NCBI GenBank assembly: GCA_013289615.1
Contig: JABCZO010000001.1
Span: 62,001 to 126,000, forward strand
Origin: Gammaproteobacteria bacterium
Lineage (GTDB): Bacteria > Pseudomonadota > Gammaproteobacteria > Steroidobacterales > Steroidobacteraceae
Reading direction: 5' to 3'
Length of the DNA: 64,000 nt
Under the pieces are notes generated by a model. That model was not told the origin of the DNA, made no database searches, and saw nothing but the letters and a program-made list of their open reading frames with translations. Shown here piece after piece: positions 30,546 through 38,830 of the stretch (its first letter is position 1; each line of letters begins with the position of its first letter). Position numbers and translations under genes: made by a program.

Positions 30546-32570
30546 ATGAACCTGACCGCTACCGATCCGCAGGCCTCGCCGCCGCAGCCATCGCCGATCG
30601 AGCTGCATGTACGGCGCATTCGCGAACTGGCAAAGGTTCGGCGGCACGCCGAGGCGCTTGCTGCGGCCGAGACCCTTGGCGCCGAGGTGCCCGAAAATCG
30701 CGATGTGCTCTATCTCATCGCACTGAATCAGCGCCACATGAATCGCATTCCCGAGGCGCTCACGACGCTCGAACGCCTGGAGCGGCTGCACCCGCGCTTC
30801 AGCCGTGTGCACCAGGAACGTGGTCATTGTTACGTCGCCATCCGGGACGCGTCGCGCGCGATCGACGCCTTTTTGCGCGGGGTGAACCTTAATCCGGCCC
30901 TGCCCGCGAGCTGGAGCATGCTCGAGAATCTGTATCGCATGACCGGAGATGCGGCCAATGAGGCCATGGCCGCGCAGCACGTGGCGACACTCAAGCGCCT
31001 GCCGCCTGAGGTGGTGACGGCCACGAGCTTGTTTTCGGACGGAGAACTGGCGCCCGCGGAGAACATCATCCGTGCCTATCTGCTGCAGCATGGCAACCAC
31101 ATCGAAGCCATGCGCCTGCTGGCAAAGATCGGCATCGCGCGCGACGTGCTGGACGACGCGGAGCTGCTGCTCGAGGCCGTGCTCACGCTGGCGCCCGACT
31201 ACCGCGCCGCGCGCCATGACTATGCGCTGGTGCTGGTCGAGCGTCACAAATACCAGCAGGCTCGCGAGCAGCTCGAGACGCTGCTGCAAATCGAGCCGGA
31301 CAATCGCCACTACCGCACCCTCTACGCAACCGCCTGCGTGGGCCTCGGCGAGCACGACAAGGCGATCCCGCTCTACCGCGAACTGCTGGTCGGCTCACCG
31401 GCAGCCCCGGAGCTGCACCTGTCGATCGCACACTCGCTCAAGACCATCGGGCGGCGCGAGCAGGCCATCGACGCGTACCGCGCTGCCGCCGCTGCCCGGC
31501 CGAACTACGGCGAAGCCTACTGGAGCCTGGCGAACCTCAAGACCTATCGTTTCCTGGACGAGGAAATCGCACGCATGCGCGCCGAGGAGGCGCGGCCGGA
31601 AACGCCGCTAGCCGATCGCTACCACCTGTGTTTTGCGCTCGGCAAGGCCTACGAGGATCGGGGCGAGTACGGGGTGTCGTGGGGTTACTACGAGCGCGGC
31701 AATGCGCTGAAGCGCTCGGAGAGCCGTTACCGACCGGAGATCATCGAGAACAACACACGGATGCAGATCGCCACGTGCACGCGCGAGTTATTCGCCGCGC
31801 GCGCGGGCTCGGGCGCGCAGGATCCGGATCCCATCTTCATTCTGGGGCTGCCCCGTTCCGGCTCTACGTTGCTCGAGCAGATCCTGGCCTCGCATTCGCA
31901 GGTCGCCGGCACGCAGGAACTGTCCGACATTCAGCGCTTCGTGCTCGAGCTGCAGGGCCGCGACCCAGACCTCGCCAATCCGCGCTACCCGGGCGCGCTG
32001 GCGGACCTGAAGGCCACCGATCTGCTGCGATTCGGCGAAAAATACCTGAACGACACGCGCGTCTACCGCACCGACAGGCCATATTTCGTCGATAAAATGC
32101 CGAACAACTTCCGCCACATCGGACTTATCCACCTCATATTGCCCAACGCCCGGATCATCGACGCGCGGCGCGAGCCGATGGCCTGCTGCTTCAGCAATCT
32201 CAAACAGCTGTTCGCCAATGGACAGGAATTCACCTACAGCATCGAGGACATCGCGCGCTATTACCGCACCTATCTCGAGCTGATGCAGCACTGGGATCAG
32301 GTGTTGCCGGGCAAGGTACTCAGGGTCTGGCACGAAGACGTGGTTGACGACCTGGAAGGTAACGTGCGGCGACTGCTCGATTTCTGCGGGCTGGAATTCG
32401 AACTGGCCTGCGTTGAGTTCTACAAGACCGAGCGGCGTGTACAGACAGCCAGCTCCGAGCAGGTGCGCCAACCGATCTTTCGCGACGGCCTGGAGCAGTG
32501 GAAGAACTACGAGCCCTGGCTCGGCCCGCTCAGGCAGGCGCTCGGCGACGCGCTGGTGCGTTATCGCTGA
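30546..32570 (+). CDS. TPR-repeat sulfotransferase family protein
   Basis: 674 residues. Tetratricopeptide repeats fill about residues 20-370 (for example LIALNQRHMNRIPEALTTLERL and YATACVGLGEHDKAIPLYREL). A C-terminal sulfotransferase domain (about 425-660) has the PAPS 5'-phosphosulfate loop FILGLPRSGSTLLEQIL. No signal peptide is seen. Proteins of this build are often encoded beside TonB-dependent receptors in Proteobacteria, as here. The acceptor is unknown. The last 10 bases overlap the convergent phnX gene. Confidence 0.9.
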   Translation: MNLTATDPQASPPQPSPIELHVRRIRELAKVRRHAEALAAAETLGAEVPENRDVLYLIALNQRHMNRIPEALTTLERLERLHPRFSRVHQERGHCYVAIRDASRAIDAFLRGVNLNPALPASWSMLENLYRMTGDAANEAMAAQHVATLKRLPPEVVTATSLFSDGELAPAENIIRAYLLQHGNHIEAMRLLAKIGIARDVLDDAELLLEAVLTLAPDYRAARHDYALVLVERHKYQQAREQLETLLQIEPDNRHYRTLYATACVGLGEHDKAIPLYRELLVGSPAAPELHLSIAHSLKTIGRREQAIDAYRAAAAARPNYGEAYWSLANLKTYRFLDEEIARMRAEEARPETPLADRYHLCFALGKAYEDRGEYGVSWGYYERGNALKRSESRYRPEIIENNTRMQIATCTRELFAARAGSGAQDPDPIFILGLPRSGSTLLEQILASHSQVAGTQELSDIQRFVLELQGRDPDLANPRYPGALADLKATDLLRFGEKYLNDTRVYRTDRPYFVDKMPNNFRHIGLIHLILPNARIIDARREPMACCFSNLKQLFANGQEFTYSIEDIARYYRTYLELMQHWDQVLPGKVLRVWHEDVVDDLEGNVRRLLDFCGLEFELACVEFYKTERRVQTASSEQVRQPIFRDGLEQWKNYEPWLGPLRQALGDALVRYR

Positions 32571-33355
32571 ACCAGACTGGCACGCTCGAGCGCAGGGACC
32601 AGGTCTGCGACCGACTCGATTGCCACATCGGCACCGGCGTCGAGCAGCAGCGCGCGGGTAGACTCAATGCGCCGGGCGCGCTCGGTCAATGGCAGCGCAT
32701 GCAGGGCTTCAAGTGATAGGCCGAGTTCATTGCCCGACGCCACCCCGACCGTGTAGGCGCCGGCGGCCCTGCCTTCGGCAATCCCTACTACCGCATCATC
32801 GACCTTGACCACCCGCGACAGCGGCCAGACGCCCAATTCCGCGCATGCCTTGTAGATCATCAGCGGCGACGGCCGGCCCGCCGGCGTCTCGCCGGAACAC
32901 ACCAGGTGCTCCGGTACGTAGCCCTGCTCGGCAGCGCGCGCCAGCAGGGATTGCATCATCTCGCGCGTGTAGCCGGTCGAGGACGCAACCCGCAGCCCCG
33001 CGGCCCTCAGCCGATCGAAGGTCTGCCGGGCCCCGGGGATCAGCGTTGATGCGCGCGCGGCGTGCTCGCGCATCAACGGCCCAAGCCGCGCAATCAACAC
33101 CTGCACGTCCTGTTCGTTCGATGCGCGACCGTGCCGGGCAAGCCAGGCCGCCGCAACCGCTGGTTCCGCCAGCAGGCTGCGAACGTGATCGATCTTGGCC
33201 TTGCCCATATCGCGGCGCGCGGTAGCCTCATCGATCACCACGTCGTCGGCGGCGAAGCCTTCGATCAGCGCCCTGACCGGCGCCTCGCAACCGAAATCGA
33301 CCATCGTGCCTGCCCAGTCGAAGATGACCAGGTCGAAGTGATCCTTGAGGCTCAC
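32561..33355 (-). CDS. phnX: Phosphonoacetaldehyde hydrolase (phosphonatase)
   Basis: 264 residues, HAD superfamily. The nucleophile motif is FDWAGTMVDFG, the phosphonatase form of DxDxT. The cap lysine that forms a Schiff base with the aldehyde is present in MGKAKIDHVRSL. Further PhnX signatures are SSTGYTREMM, GRPSPLMIYKA and VVKVDDAVVGIAEG. It hydrolyses the C-P bond of phosphonoacetaldehyde to acetaldehyde and phosphate in the cytoplasm. GTG start; the upstream FAD gene's stop overlaps it (GTGA). It is the last gene of the six-gene operon. No PhnW transaminase is visible nearby, so the aldehyde is probably supplied by the FAD oxidoreductase. Confidence 0.93.
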   Translation of the reverse strand: MSLKDHFDLVIFDWAGTMVDFGCEAPVRALIEGFAADDVVIDEATARRDMGKAKIDHVRSLLAEPAVAAAWLARHGRASNEQDVQVLIARLGPLMREHAARASTLIPGARQTFDRLRAAGLRVASSTGYTREMMQSLLARAAEQGYVPEHLVCSGETPAGRPSPLMIYKACAELGVWPLSRVVKVDDAVVGIAEGRAAGAYTVGVASGNELGLSLEALHALPLTERARRIESTRALLLDAGADVAIESVADLVPALERASLVQR

Positions 33356-34503
33356 GGGGCGGGTCCGGCACCAAATAGGCTGGTAATCACTTCCTCTCCA
33401 ATCGCAAAGCCGGTGGAGGCGCCGGCCCCGCAGGTAACGATAGCGACGCGAACCGATGGCTCTGGCGCATCGATCAATACCGGACGATCGGCAGCGAACG
33501 CATAGGTGCCGATCCAGCGCTCGATAGTCGGTGGCGGCTCGATCCCGAGCGCCGAGCGGAATTCATCGAGAATGAGCGCGTCGATGGCCTGATGGGAGAA
33601 CGGGTCAGGGGTGGTTGCATAGTGATGGCTATCCCCCACGATCAGGCTACCGTCGGCGCATTGTACGACGATCAGATGGACGCCATGTTCCAGATGCTGC
33701 GCCTGTTCGAGCGCCAGCCGCGCCTTGAGCGGCGCGGCAGCCTCAAGGTCGGCGTAGCCGCGGTGGCGGCCGAGTCCCAGGTCCGACATCAGCGCAGCAG
33801 GCAACTTGAAGCCGGGATCGGCCAACCGCAGCATCTGCAGCTTGCAACGCGTGAGCCCATAGCCCTCGAGTCGCAGCGCATACAGGGCGTTGAAGTCATC
33901 CCCGGGGCATACCGCTACCCGACCTGCCTGCACGATACCGCTCGACGTCTGCAGATTCGGGGTATCTATCGACTGCACCGTGGTATTGCGCAGGAAGCTG
34001 ACGCCGTGCGCGCCGGCAAGCCAGCTCGCAAGACGTGGAATCGCCTGTCGCGACTCGACGCGAAGCTCGATCGTGCTTTCCAGCACCGCCGCCAGTTTCG
34101 GCGCCAACAGTTGCGGGCACCGGCGGCGCGCTTCGGCAGGCGTCAGCAGGCGACAGCCTGCCGCCATCTTGGTCAGCATGAATGCCTCGAGTAAAGCGGC
34201 AGACTCCGGATGTCTGGCGGTCATCCACAGGCCGGTATGGACGATGGGAATGCCGGCGGCATCGGCCAATTCGCGCCATACCTCGCGACTGCGCCGTGCG
34301 CGCTCCCACATCGATCCGCGTTGCTGGCCGGTCACCGTCACGAAACCGAAGTTGCGTACCGAGGCACCATTCGCCTGGGCATCGCGATCGATCACGACGA
34401 CCCGCAACCCGCGGCGTGCGGCGGCCAGGGCGGTGGCGAGTCCGACGATCCCGGCGCCTACGACCGCCAGATCGAATCGCCCCGACAATTGGCTTGGAGA
34501 CAT
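33352..34503 (-). CDS. FAD-dependent oxidoreductase of the phosphonate-associated (TIGR03364) type
   Basis: 383 residues. The FAD-binding dinucleotide fold is at the N-terminus (DLAVVGAGIVGLATALAAARRG) with the acidic end of strand 2 in VVVIDRD. NGASVRNFGFVTVTGQ is the characteristic second motif of this branch, and a C-terminal GAGASTGFAIGEEV contacts FAD. The DAO-type family includes glycine and sarcosine oxidases. TIGR03364 members are linked by gene context to aminophosphonates. The probable role is oxidation of aminoethylphosphonate or its N-methyl form to phosphonoacetaldehyde, which PhnX would use. It starts at ATG 34503, 14 bases after the enolase-like gene, and overlaps phnX. Confidence 0.88.
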   Translation of the reverse strand: MSPSQLSGRFDLAVVGAGIVGLATALAAARRGLRVVVIDRDAQANGASVRNFGFVTVTGQQRGSMWERARRSREVWRELADAAGIPIVHTGLWMTARHPESAALLEAFMLTKMAAGCRLLTPAEARRRCPQLLAPKLAAVLESTIELRVESRQAIPRLASWLAGAHGVSFLRNTTVQSIDTPNLQTSSGIVQAGRVAVCPGDDFNALYALRLEGYGLTRCKLQMLRLADPGFKLPAALMSDLGLGRHRGYADLEAAAPLKARLALEQAQHLEHGVHLIVVQCADGSLIVGDSHHYATTPDPFSHQAIDALILDEFRSALGIEPPPTIERWIGTYAFAADRPVLIDAPEPSVRVAIVTCGAGASTGFAIGEEVITSLFGAGPAP

Positions 34504-34517
34504 AGCTGTTGAGCCCG

Positions 34518-35627
34518 TCAGGGGTCGACCCACGCGCTCGCCTGGTGCCTCGCACCGGCCAGCCATTCGGGATTGATCTCCACACCCCAGCCCGGTAAGC
34601 ACGGAATGCTCGCGCAACCGTCGCGAATCGCGAACGGATCGCCCAGGAACAGGCCCTCCTGCCAGGGATAGTAATCGGGACCCTCGATTGAGAACTCGAG
34701 ATATTTTCCCGCATTCGGTATCGCACCCAGCAGGTGCATCGTGCAGATGGTAACCAACGACAGGTTGGCGCAGTGTGGCGTGCAGGGCAGTCCGGCGCCG
34801 GCCGCCATCGCAGCCACCCTGAGCGTGCGGCTCAGGCCTCCCATGTACATGATGTCGGGCTGCACGACGTCCACCGTGCGGGTGTCGATCATGCGGCGCC
34901 AGGTCGCGAGGTCCCAGTCCTGCTCGCCGCCGGTCACGTCGAGCTGTAGCGCATCGGTGACCAGCTTTGTCTGCTCCAGTTCCCAATAGGGACACGGTTC
35001 CTCGAAGTGACTCACGCCTTCGGACTCGAGCAGCCGGCCGACCTCGATCGCGCGCGCCGGCGAGAAGCCGCTGTTCGCATCGACCAGCTTCGCGACACCT
35101 TCTCCCAGTGCGCGAGCTACCGTCGGCACGATCGCCTCGGTGCGACCCGGCCACTCATCCACGTCCCGACCGCATTCGGCAGCGACACGCCACTTGAACG
35201 CGTCGAAGCCCTTGGTGTCGCGCAGCCGCAGCAGACGCTGCGCCTCGGCCAGGGGCGTAATATCGCGCCTCATCGATGAGGCGTAGGCACGCAACGACCT
35301 GGCCCGGCCGCCGAGCAGCTCGACTACCGGCCTGCCCTGCACGCGCCCGCGCAGATCCCACAGCGCCGTATCCAGCCCGGCCAGGGCCCGGCAGCGGTAG
35401 CTGCCCGGGAACTTGTGCTCGCGCTCCTCGATCCGGCGCACCAGCCCGTCGATGTCGGCCGCATCCGCGCCCAGCGCCCACGGCGCGACCTGACGGTGGA
35501 AGATCGTGGCCGTGATGTCGGCGTTGTAAGTGGAGGTCTGTCCCCAGCCTACGTCACCGGTGTCGGTCGTGAGGCGCACGAAGCAGACGAACTGGCTGGC
35601 AAAGGTCTCCAGCTTGTGGATCTTCAT
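34518..35627 (-). CDS. Enolase-superfamily (mandelate racemase/muconate lactonizing type) protein
   Basis: About 369 residues from ATG 35627 (MKIHKLETF); a TTG at 35651 is the alternative. The capping domain is about 1-110. The barrel carries three acidic metal ligands, in VDANSGF, HFEEP and GGEQDW. The catalytic strand-2 region reads FKWRV (Lys kept, second Lys replaced by Arg), and a possible general base His is in CTPHCANLS. Members take a proton alpha to a carboxylate and catalyse dehydration, racemisation or cycloisomerisation. The place inside a phosphonate operon is the puzzle: it may act on a hydroxyphosphonate or a carboxylate product. I know of no established role for this superfamily in phosphonate breakdown. 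Confidence 0.88.
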   Translation of the reverse strand: MKIHKLETFASQFVCFVRLTTDTGDVGWGQTSTYNADITATIFHRQVAPWALGADAADIDGLVRRIEEREHKFPGSYRCRALAGLDTALWDLRGRVQGRPVVELLGGRARSLRAYASSMRRDITPLAEAQRLLRLRDTKGFDAFKWRVAAECGRDVDEWPGRTEAIVPTVARALGEGVAKLVDANSGFSPARAIEVGRLLESEGVSHFEEPCPYWELEQTKLVTDALQLDVTGGEQDWDLATWRRMIDTRTVDVVQPDIMYMGGLSRTLRVAAMAAGAGLPCTPHCANLSLVTICTMHLLGAIPNAGKYLEFSIEGPDYYPWQEGLFLGDPFAIRDGCASIPCLPGWGVEINPEWLAGARHQASAWVDP

Positions 35628-35651
35628 CCCTGCATCCGTTGCGATGGCCAA

Positions 35652-36197
35652 CTACGCTACAGCCAGTCGGTCGATGAGCGCGCGGTAACTGGAAAAATCG
35701 GCCGTCGCCAGACCCGCAATCTTGCCCCGGTCGTCCCATTGCCGGACCAGGATTGCTTCCCGATGATAGGGTTCGGCCTCGAAGGCGTCCGCCTCGGCAC
35801 TCGACATCGGACCGCCCTGCAGCTTCAGGGTCAGAACCGATGCCGCACTGAGCTTGCCGAAATAGTCCGGGTCTGTGGCACACAGGTAGCGTTTCGCCGG
35901 CACGTGCAGGCGCACCGGTTCGCACACCCCGGGTCCGAAGTGCGCCGCCAGCCATCGGCTGCCGGTCCATTCGTGACCCGCATCGATTTTCCAGTCGGCG
36001 ATATCGTCCGGCACCGACTCGATCAGGTGGCCGATGTCGTGCAGCAATGCCGCGATTACCAACGCATCCGGAGCCTTGGCGGCTTGCGCGAAATGCGCAG
36101 CCTGCAGGCTGTGTTCGGTAATGGTGACCGCCTCGCCGAAGTAGTGCGCCGCCCCGCCTGGCTGGTAGATCGACAACAGTACATCGGACATCCTCAT
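35652..36197 (-). CDS. HD-domain oxygenase of the PhnZ/TmpB type
   Basis: 181 residues. The metal-binding histidines and aspartate of the HD fold are visible: ITEHSLQAAHFA, ALLHDIGH, AGHEWTG, then VRLHVPAKRYLCA. The last block, together with LSAASVLTLKLQGGPMS, is the signature of phosphonate-associated HD proteins. A Tyr-x-x-Glu pair (YFGE, residues 19-22) matches the spacing of the substrate-gating Tyr/Glu pair known in PhnZ. PhnZ and TmpB are mixed-valent di-iron oxygenases that split 1-hydroxy-phosphonates to a carboxylate and phosphate. The start overlaps the stop of the dioxygenase gene (ATGA). It could act on hydroxy-aminoethylphosphonate or its trimethyl form. Confidence 0.9.
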   Translation of the reverse strand: MRMSDVLLSIYQPGGAAHYFGEAVTITEHSLQAAHFAQAAKAPDALVIAALLHDIGHLIESVPDDIADWKIDAGHEWTGSRWLAAHFGPGVCEPVRLHVPAKRYLCATDPDYFGKLSAASVLTLKLQGGPMSSAEADAFEAEPYHREAILVRQWDDRGKIAGLATADFSSYRALIDRLAVA

Positions 36198-37339
36198 CGC
36201 TGCATTCCGCTAACGACTCGGCGCCGCAACAGTGCCGTTTCGCTATAGACGCTGTCGCGCGTCAGGTAACAGCCGCGCAGGTGCCGCGGATGGCGCGCCG
36301 ATGCGAATCCGGTACGGCCATGCAGGATCCGCTGGTTGTCAAACACTACCAGCTCACCGTTACCGAGCAAGGTGCGCAACTGGAAGCGCGGCTCGCGCAG
36401 CAGTTCGCCAAACTGCCGATAGGCGGCGTAGAACGGCTGGCATTGGCCGGCCGCGAGGCGCAGCGGCCCGATCGAGCGACTGTTGTAATGCACAGCGATG
36501 ACGACACCGGTGCAGGACAGTTCGATCAGCGGGCGTTCTGCATACAGATCCGCATCGTTCGACCGATACCGGAATGGTACCGCCGTGCGCGTGAGAATCG
36601 CGAACACCTGCGGCCAGCTCTCGCGCAGGTGCTCGGCCAGAGCAAATCCGTCGGCGAACAGGCTGTCGCCTCCATCGGGCGCGGCAACCAGCGTGTGCAG
36701 CGCCTGATAGCCAGGTACCGGATTGCGGTACGGATTATCGGTATGCAAGCCAAGACCAAGATCTGAATAGGCTAGATTCTCCGGCTGCGCAACCGCACGC
36801 ACATCGAACACCAGGCCGTAATTGGTCTCGGCGATGCGGCCGATCAGGCTCATCGCCTGCAGGATGCCGCTGTCGACTGCAGGCACCTCACTCAGGAACG
36901 CCATGCCCTGGCGCAAAAGCCGTGTCAGCCATGCGAGCCGAGCCTGTGGATCAGCCTGCAACACTCCCATTGGCCGACAGGCGAAGTCTCGACCGGGCTC
37001 GAGCTGGCCGCCGTCCAGCCAGCGCAGCGGCTCCGGCACGGGGCTGTCATGACCGTGGATCGCCTGCTCATACAGCCAGTCAAGTGCAAACGTGGAAACG
37101 CGCGATTCATCGCGCCAGGCGATGCGCACGGTCGCATCGGCCAGTGTCGCGGTGCGGATTCGCGGCTGCACTGGAAGTTCGGTCACGTCGATCAGGCGTT
37201 GGCCGCTGTAGCCGTCCCGATCCTCCGGCAGGTTGTCGCGCAACCAGATACTGGCGAATTCGGCGCTGGTACCGTCGTTCCACTCGACGGTGAGCAGAGC
37301 GTCACGGGCGTTCACGCCCGTACACGGGATCGACGGCAT
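36194..37339 (-). CDS. 2-oxoglutarate/Fe(II) dioxygenase, TmpA-like (gamma-butyrobetaine hydroxylase family)
   Basis: About 381 residues. A short N-terminal domain (about 5-95) of the GBBH-like type is followed by a TauD-type double-stranded beta-helix. The iron triad is HTD (LGLHTD) and the distal His in RILHGRTG, with the co-substrate Arg in RHLRGCY. The N-terminal domain lacks the zinc-binding cysteines seen in gamma-butyrobetaine hydroxylase (WLRDNLPEDRD here). Alone it would be called carnitine biosynthesis. Next to an HD oxygenase it fits TmpA, which hydroxylates 2-(trimethylamino)ethylphosphonate at C1. Start: GTG 37342 or ATG 37339, both overlapping the permease stop. Confidence 0.85.
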   Translation of the reverse strand: MPSIPCTGVNARDALLTVEWNDGTSAEFASIWLRDNLPEDRDGYSGQRLIDVTELPVQPRIRTATLADATVRIAWRDESRVSTFALDWLYEQAIHGHDSPVPEPLRWLDGGQLEPGRDFACRPMGVLQADPQARLAWLTRLLRQGMAFLSEVPAVDSGILQAMSLIGRIAETNYGLVFDVRAVAQPENLAYSDLGLGLHTDNPYRNPVPGYQALHTLVAAPDGGDSLFADGFALAEHLRESWPQVFAILTRTAVPFRYRSNDADLYAERPLIELSCTGVVIAVHYNSRSIGPLRLAAGQCQPFYAAYRQFGELLREPRFQLRTLLGNGELVVFDNQRILHGRTGFASARHPRHLRGCYLTRDSVYSETALLRRRVVSGMQR

Positions 37340-38700
37340 CACGGCATTCTACTCGCCTTCGCAGCGGCTCTGCGCTCCAGACCATACAGGCGGCCGGCAC
37401 CGATCGCAGCGCAGAGACTGATCACGGCCAGGGACAGAAAAACGCCCTTCCAGCCGAAGGCGATCGACACGCGTGCCACGGTGACACCCCCGAGGACTGA
37501 ACCGAGATAGCCGACGCCATCGATGATGCCGGAGGACAATGCAGCGCCCTGTTTGCCGCCGAAGTCGATCGCCAGGGCGCCCCCGAGGTACGAGTAGGGA
37601 CCGATCAGGCATAACGCGGTGATACCGATTGCGAGCAGCGGCAGCATCGGGCCCACCGTGCTCGAGCGCAGCAGTGCCAGCGTCAACAGTGCGGCGGCAG
37701 TGGCCAGAAGGCCTATGCACATGACCCCCGGCCGGCTGTTGGCACCGAGTCGATCGCTCAACCAGCCAGCGGCGAGCACCGACACTGCGCCAACGGCGGG
37801 AAACACCGCACTGGCGCTGGCCGCAGCGCTCATGCTGTAGCCGAAGAAATCCCGCAGGTAGACCGGTGTCCAATAGTTGAAGGTCTCGCGCACGATCGTA
37901 CAGCCGAGCGACAGCAGGCACACGAGCAGGAAGGCACGGCTCTTGAATAGCGGCAGGACCAGCGCCGCCACGCTGGCCGGTCTTGCGGCGGAATCGCCGT
38001 ACACGTTTTGCGGGTTCGGCGTCGCCTCGGCGTAACCCGCATCGGTGCGCGATTCGCGCAACAGCAGCGCATTGGCGATGAGAAAAAAACCTGCGACCGC
38101 GGCGGCCAGGTAGAACAGCGCCCTCCAGCCATACCCGTGCTGGATCAACAGGCCCATCCACTGGCGGGCCGCGGCATCCCCGACCAGATAGCTGACGCTC
38201 AGAATCCCCACGATCGTCCCGTGCGAGGTGAAGTCGAACCACCGGGACGACACCTTGATCAGTCCCGCCCATCCGATCGACTGGGTCAGGCGGTTGCCCA
38301 GCCAGGCCATCGTGAACACCGGCAGTGTCCCGCCCAACGCGAATAGCACGGTGAAGAGCGTGGCGCCGCCAAGGCAAATCAGGAAATTCGGCCGGCCGCC
38401 CCAGAAATCTCCGAGGCCCGTCAGAAACAGCTTGCCGATGGCATAGGCGAATACTCCAATCGATGCGATCTGGCCAATATGCACCAGCGCATCGGCATGG
38501 CTGACGCCGCGGTTCCCCAGCTCCTCGATCAGCAGTGGTGCCGCCACAGACAGATCGGCCCGGCAGAAATAGCACGAGGCATACCCGCCAAACAGCAGCA
38601 CGAGCGTCAGGAACTGACGCAATCGCAACCCTGAGCCTTGGTCGCCGACGACGCGGCCGGCGCACGACGCTGCCCCGCTGCTGTACTCGCCATCGTTCAT
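37339..38700 (-). CDS. MFS permease of the organophosphate:phosphate antiporter (GlpT/UhpT) type
   Basis: 453 residues, about 12 membrane helices. The first helix region GGYASCYFCRADLSVAAPLL resembles the GYAxxYxxRxxFSxAxP signature of the OPA family (GlpT, UhpT, PgtP), whose conserved Arg binds the phosphate group. Later features are GLGDFWGGRP and GWLSDRLGAN loops and ETFNYWTPVYL. As first gene of the phosphonate operon it is the likely uptake system for the aminophosphonate substrate. Its promoter should lie in 38701-38830. Confidence 0.88.
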   Translation of the reverse strand: MNDGEYSSGAASCAGRVVGDQGSGLRLRQFLTLVLLFGGYASCYFCRADLSVAAPLLIEELGNRGVSHADALVHIGQIASIGVFAYAIGKLFLTGLGDFWGGRPNFLICLGGATLFTVLFALGGTLPVFTMAWLGNRLTQSIGWAGLIKVSSRWFDFTSHGTIVGILSVSYLVGDAAARQWMGLLIQHGYGWRALFYLAAAVAGFFLIANALLLRESRTDAGYAEATPNPQNVYGDSAARPASVAALVLPLFKSRAFLLVCLLSLGCTIVRETFNYWTPVYLRDFFGYSMSAAASASAVFPAVGAVSVLAAGWLSDRLGANSRPGVMCIGLLATAAALLTLALLRSSTVGPMLPLLAIGITALCLIGPYSYLGGALAIDFGGKQGAALSSGIIDGVGYLGSVLGGVTVARVSIAFGWKGVFLSLAVISLCAAIGAGRLYGLERRAAAKASRMP

Positions 38701-38830
38701 ATAGCCCCTGCTCTCTGGACGAGTTTAGGTCGCTAAGATGTGGCAACGGTTACAGGGTCCCCGGATCGACTCTAGGGCAGTGGCACCTTGGCCTGCAACC
38801 GGCGCCATCGGCTGCGTGCCGGCGGCAGCA

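Noticed and set aside
36194-37339. Gamma-butyrobetaine hydroxylase of carnitine synthesis
   Set aside because: Neighbours are phosphonate genes (HD oxygenase, FAD oxidoreductase, PhnX), and the zinc cysteines of the carnitine enzyme are missing.
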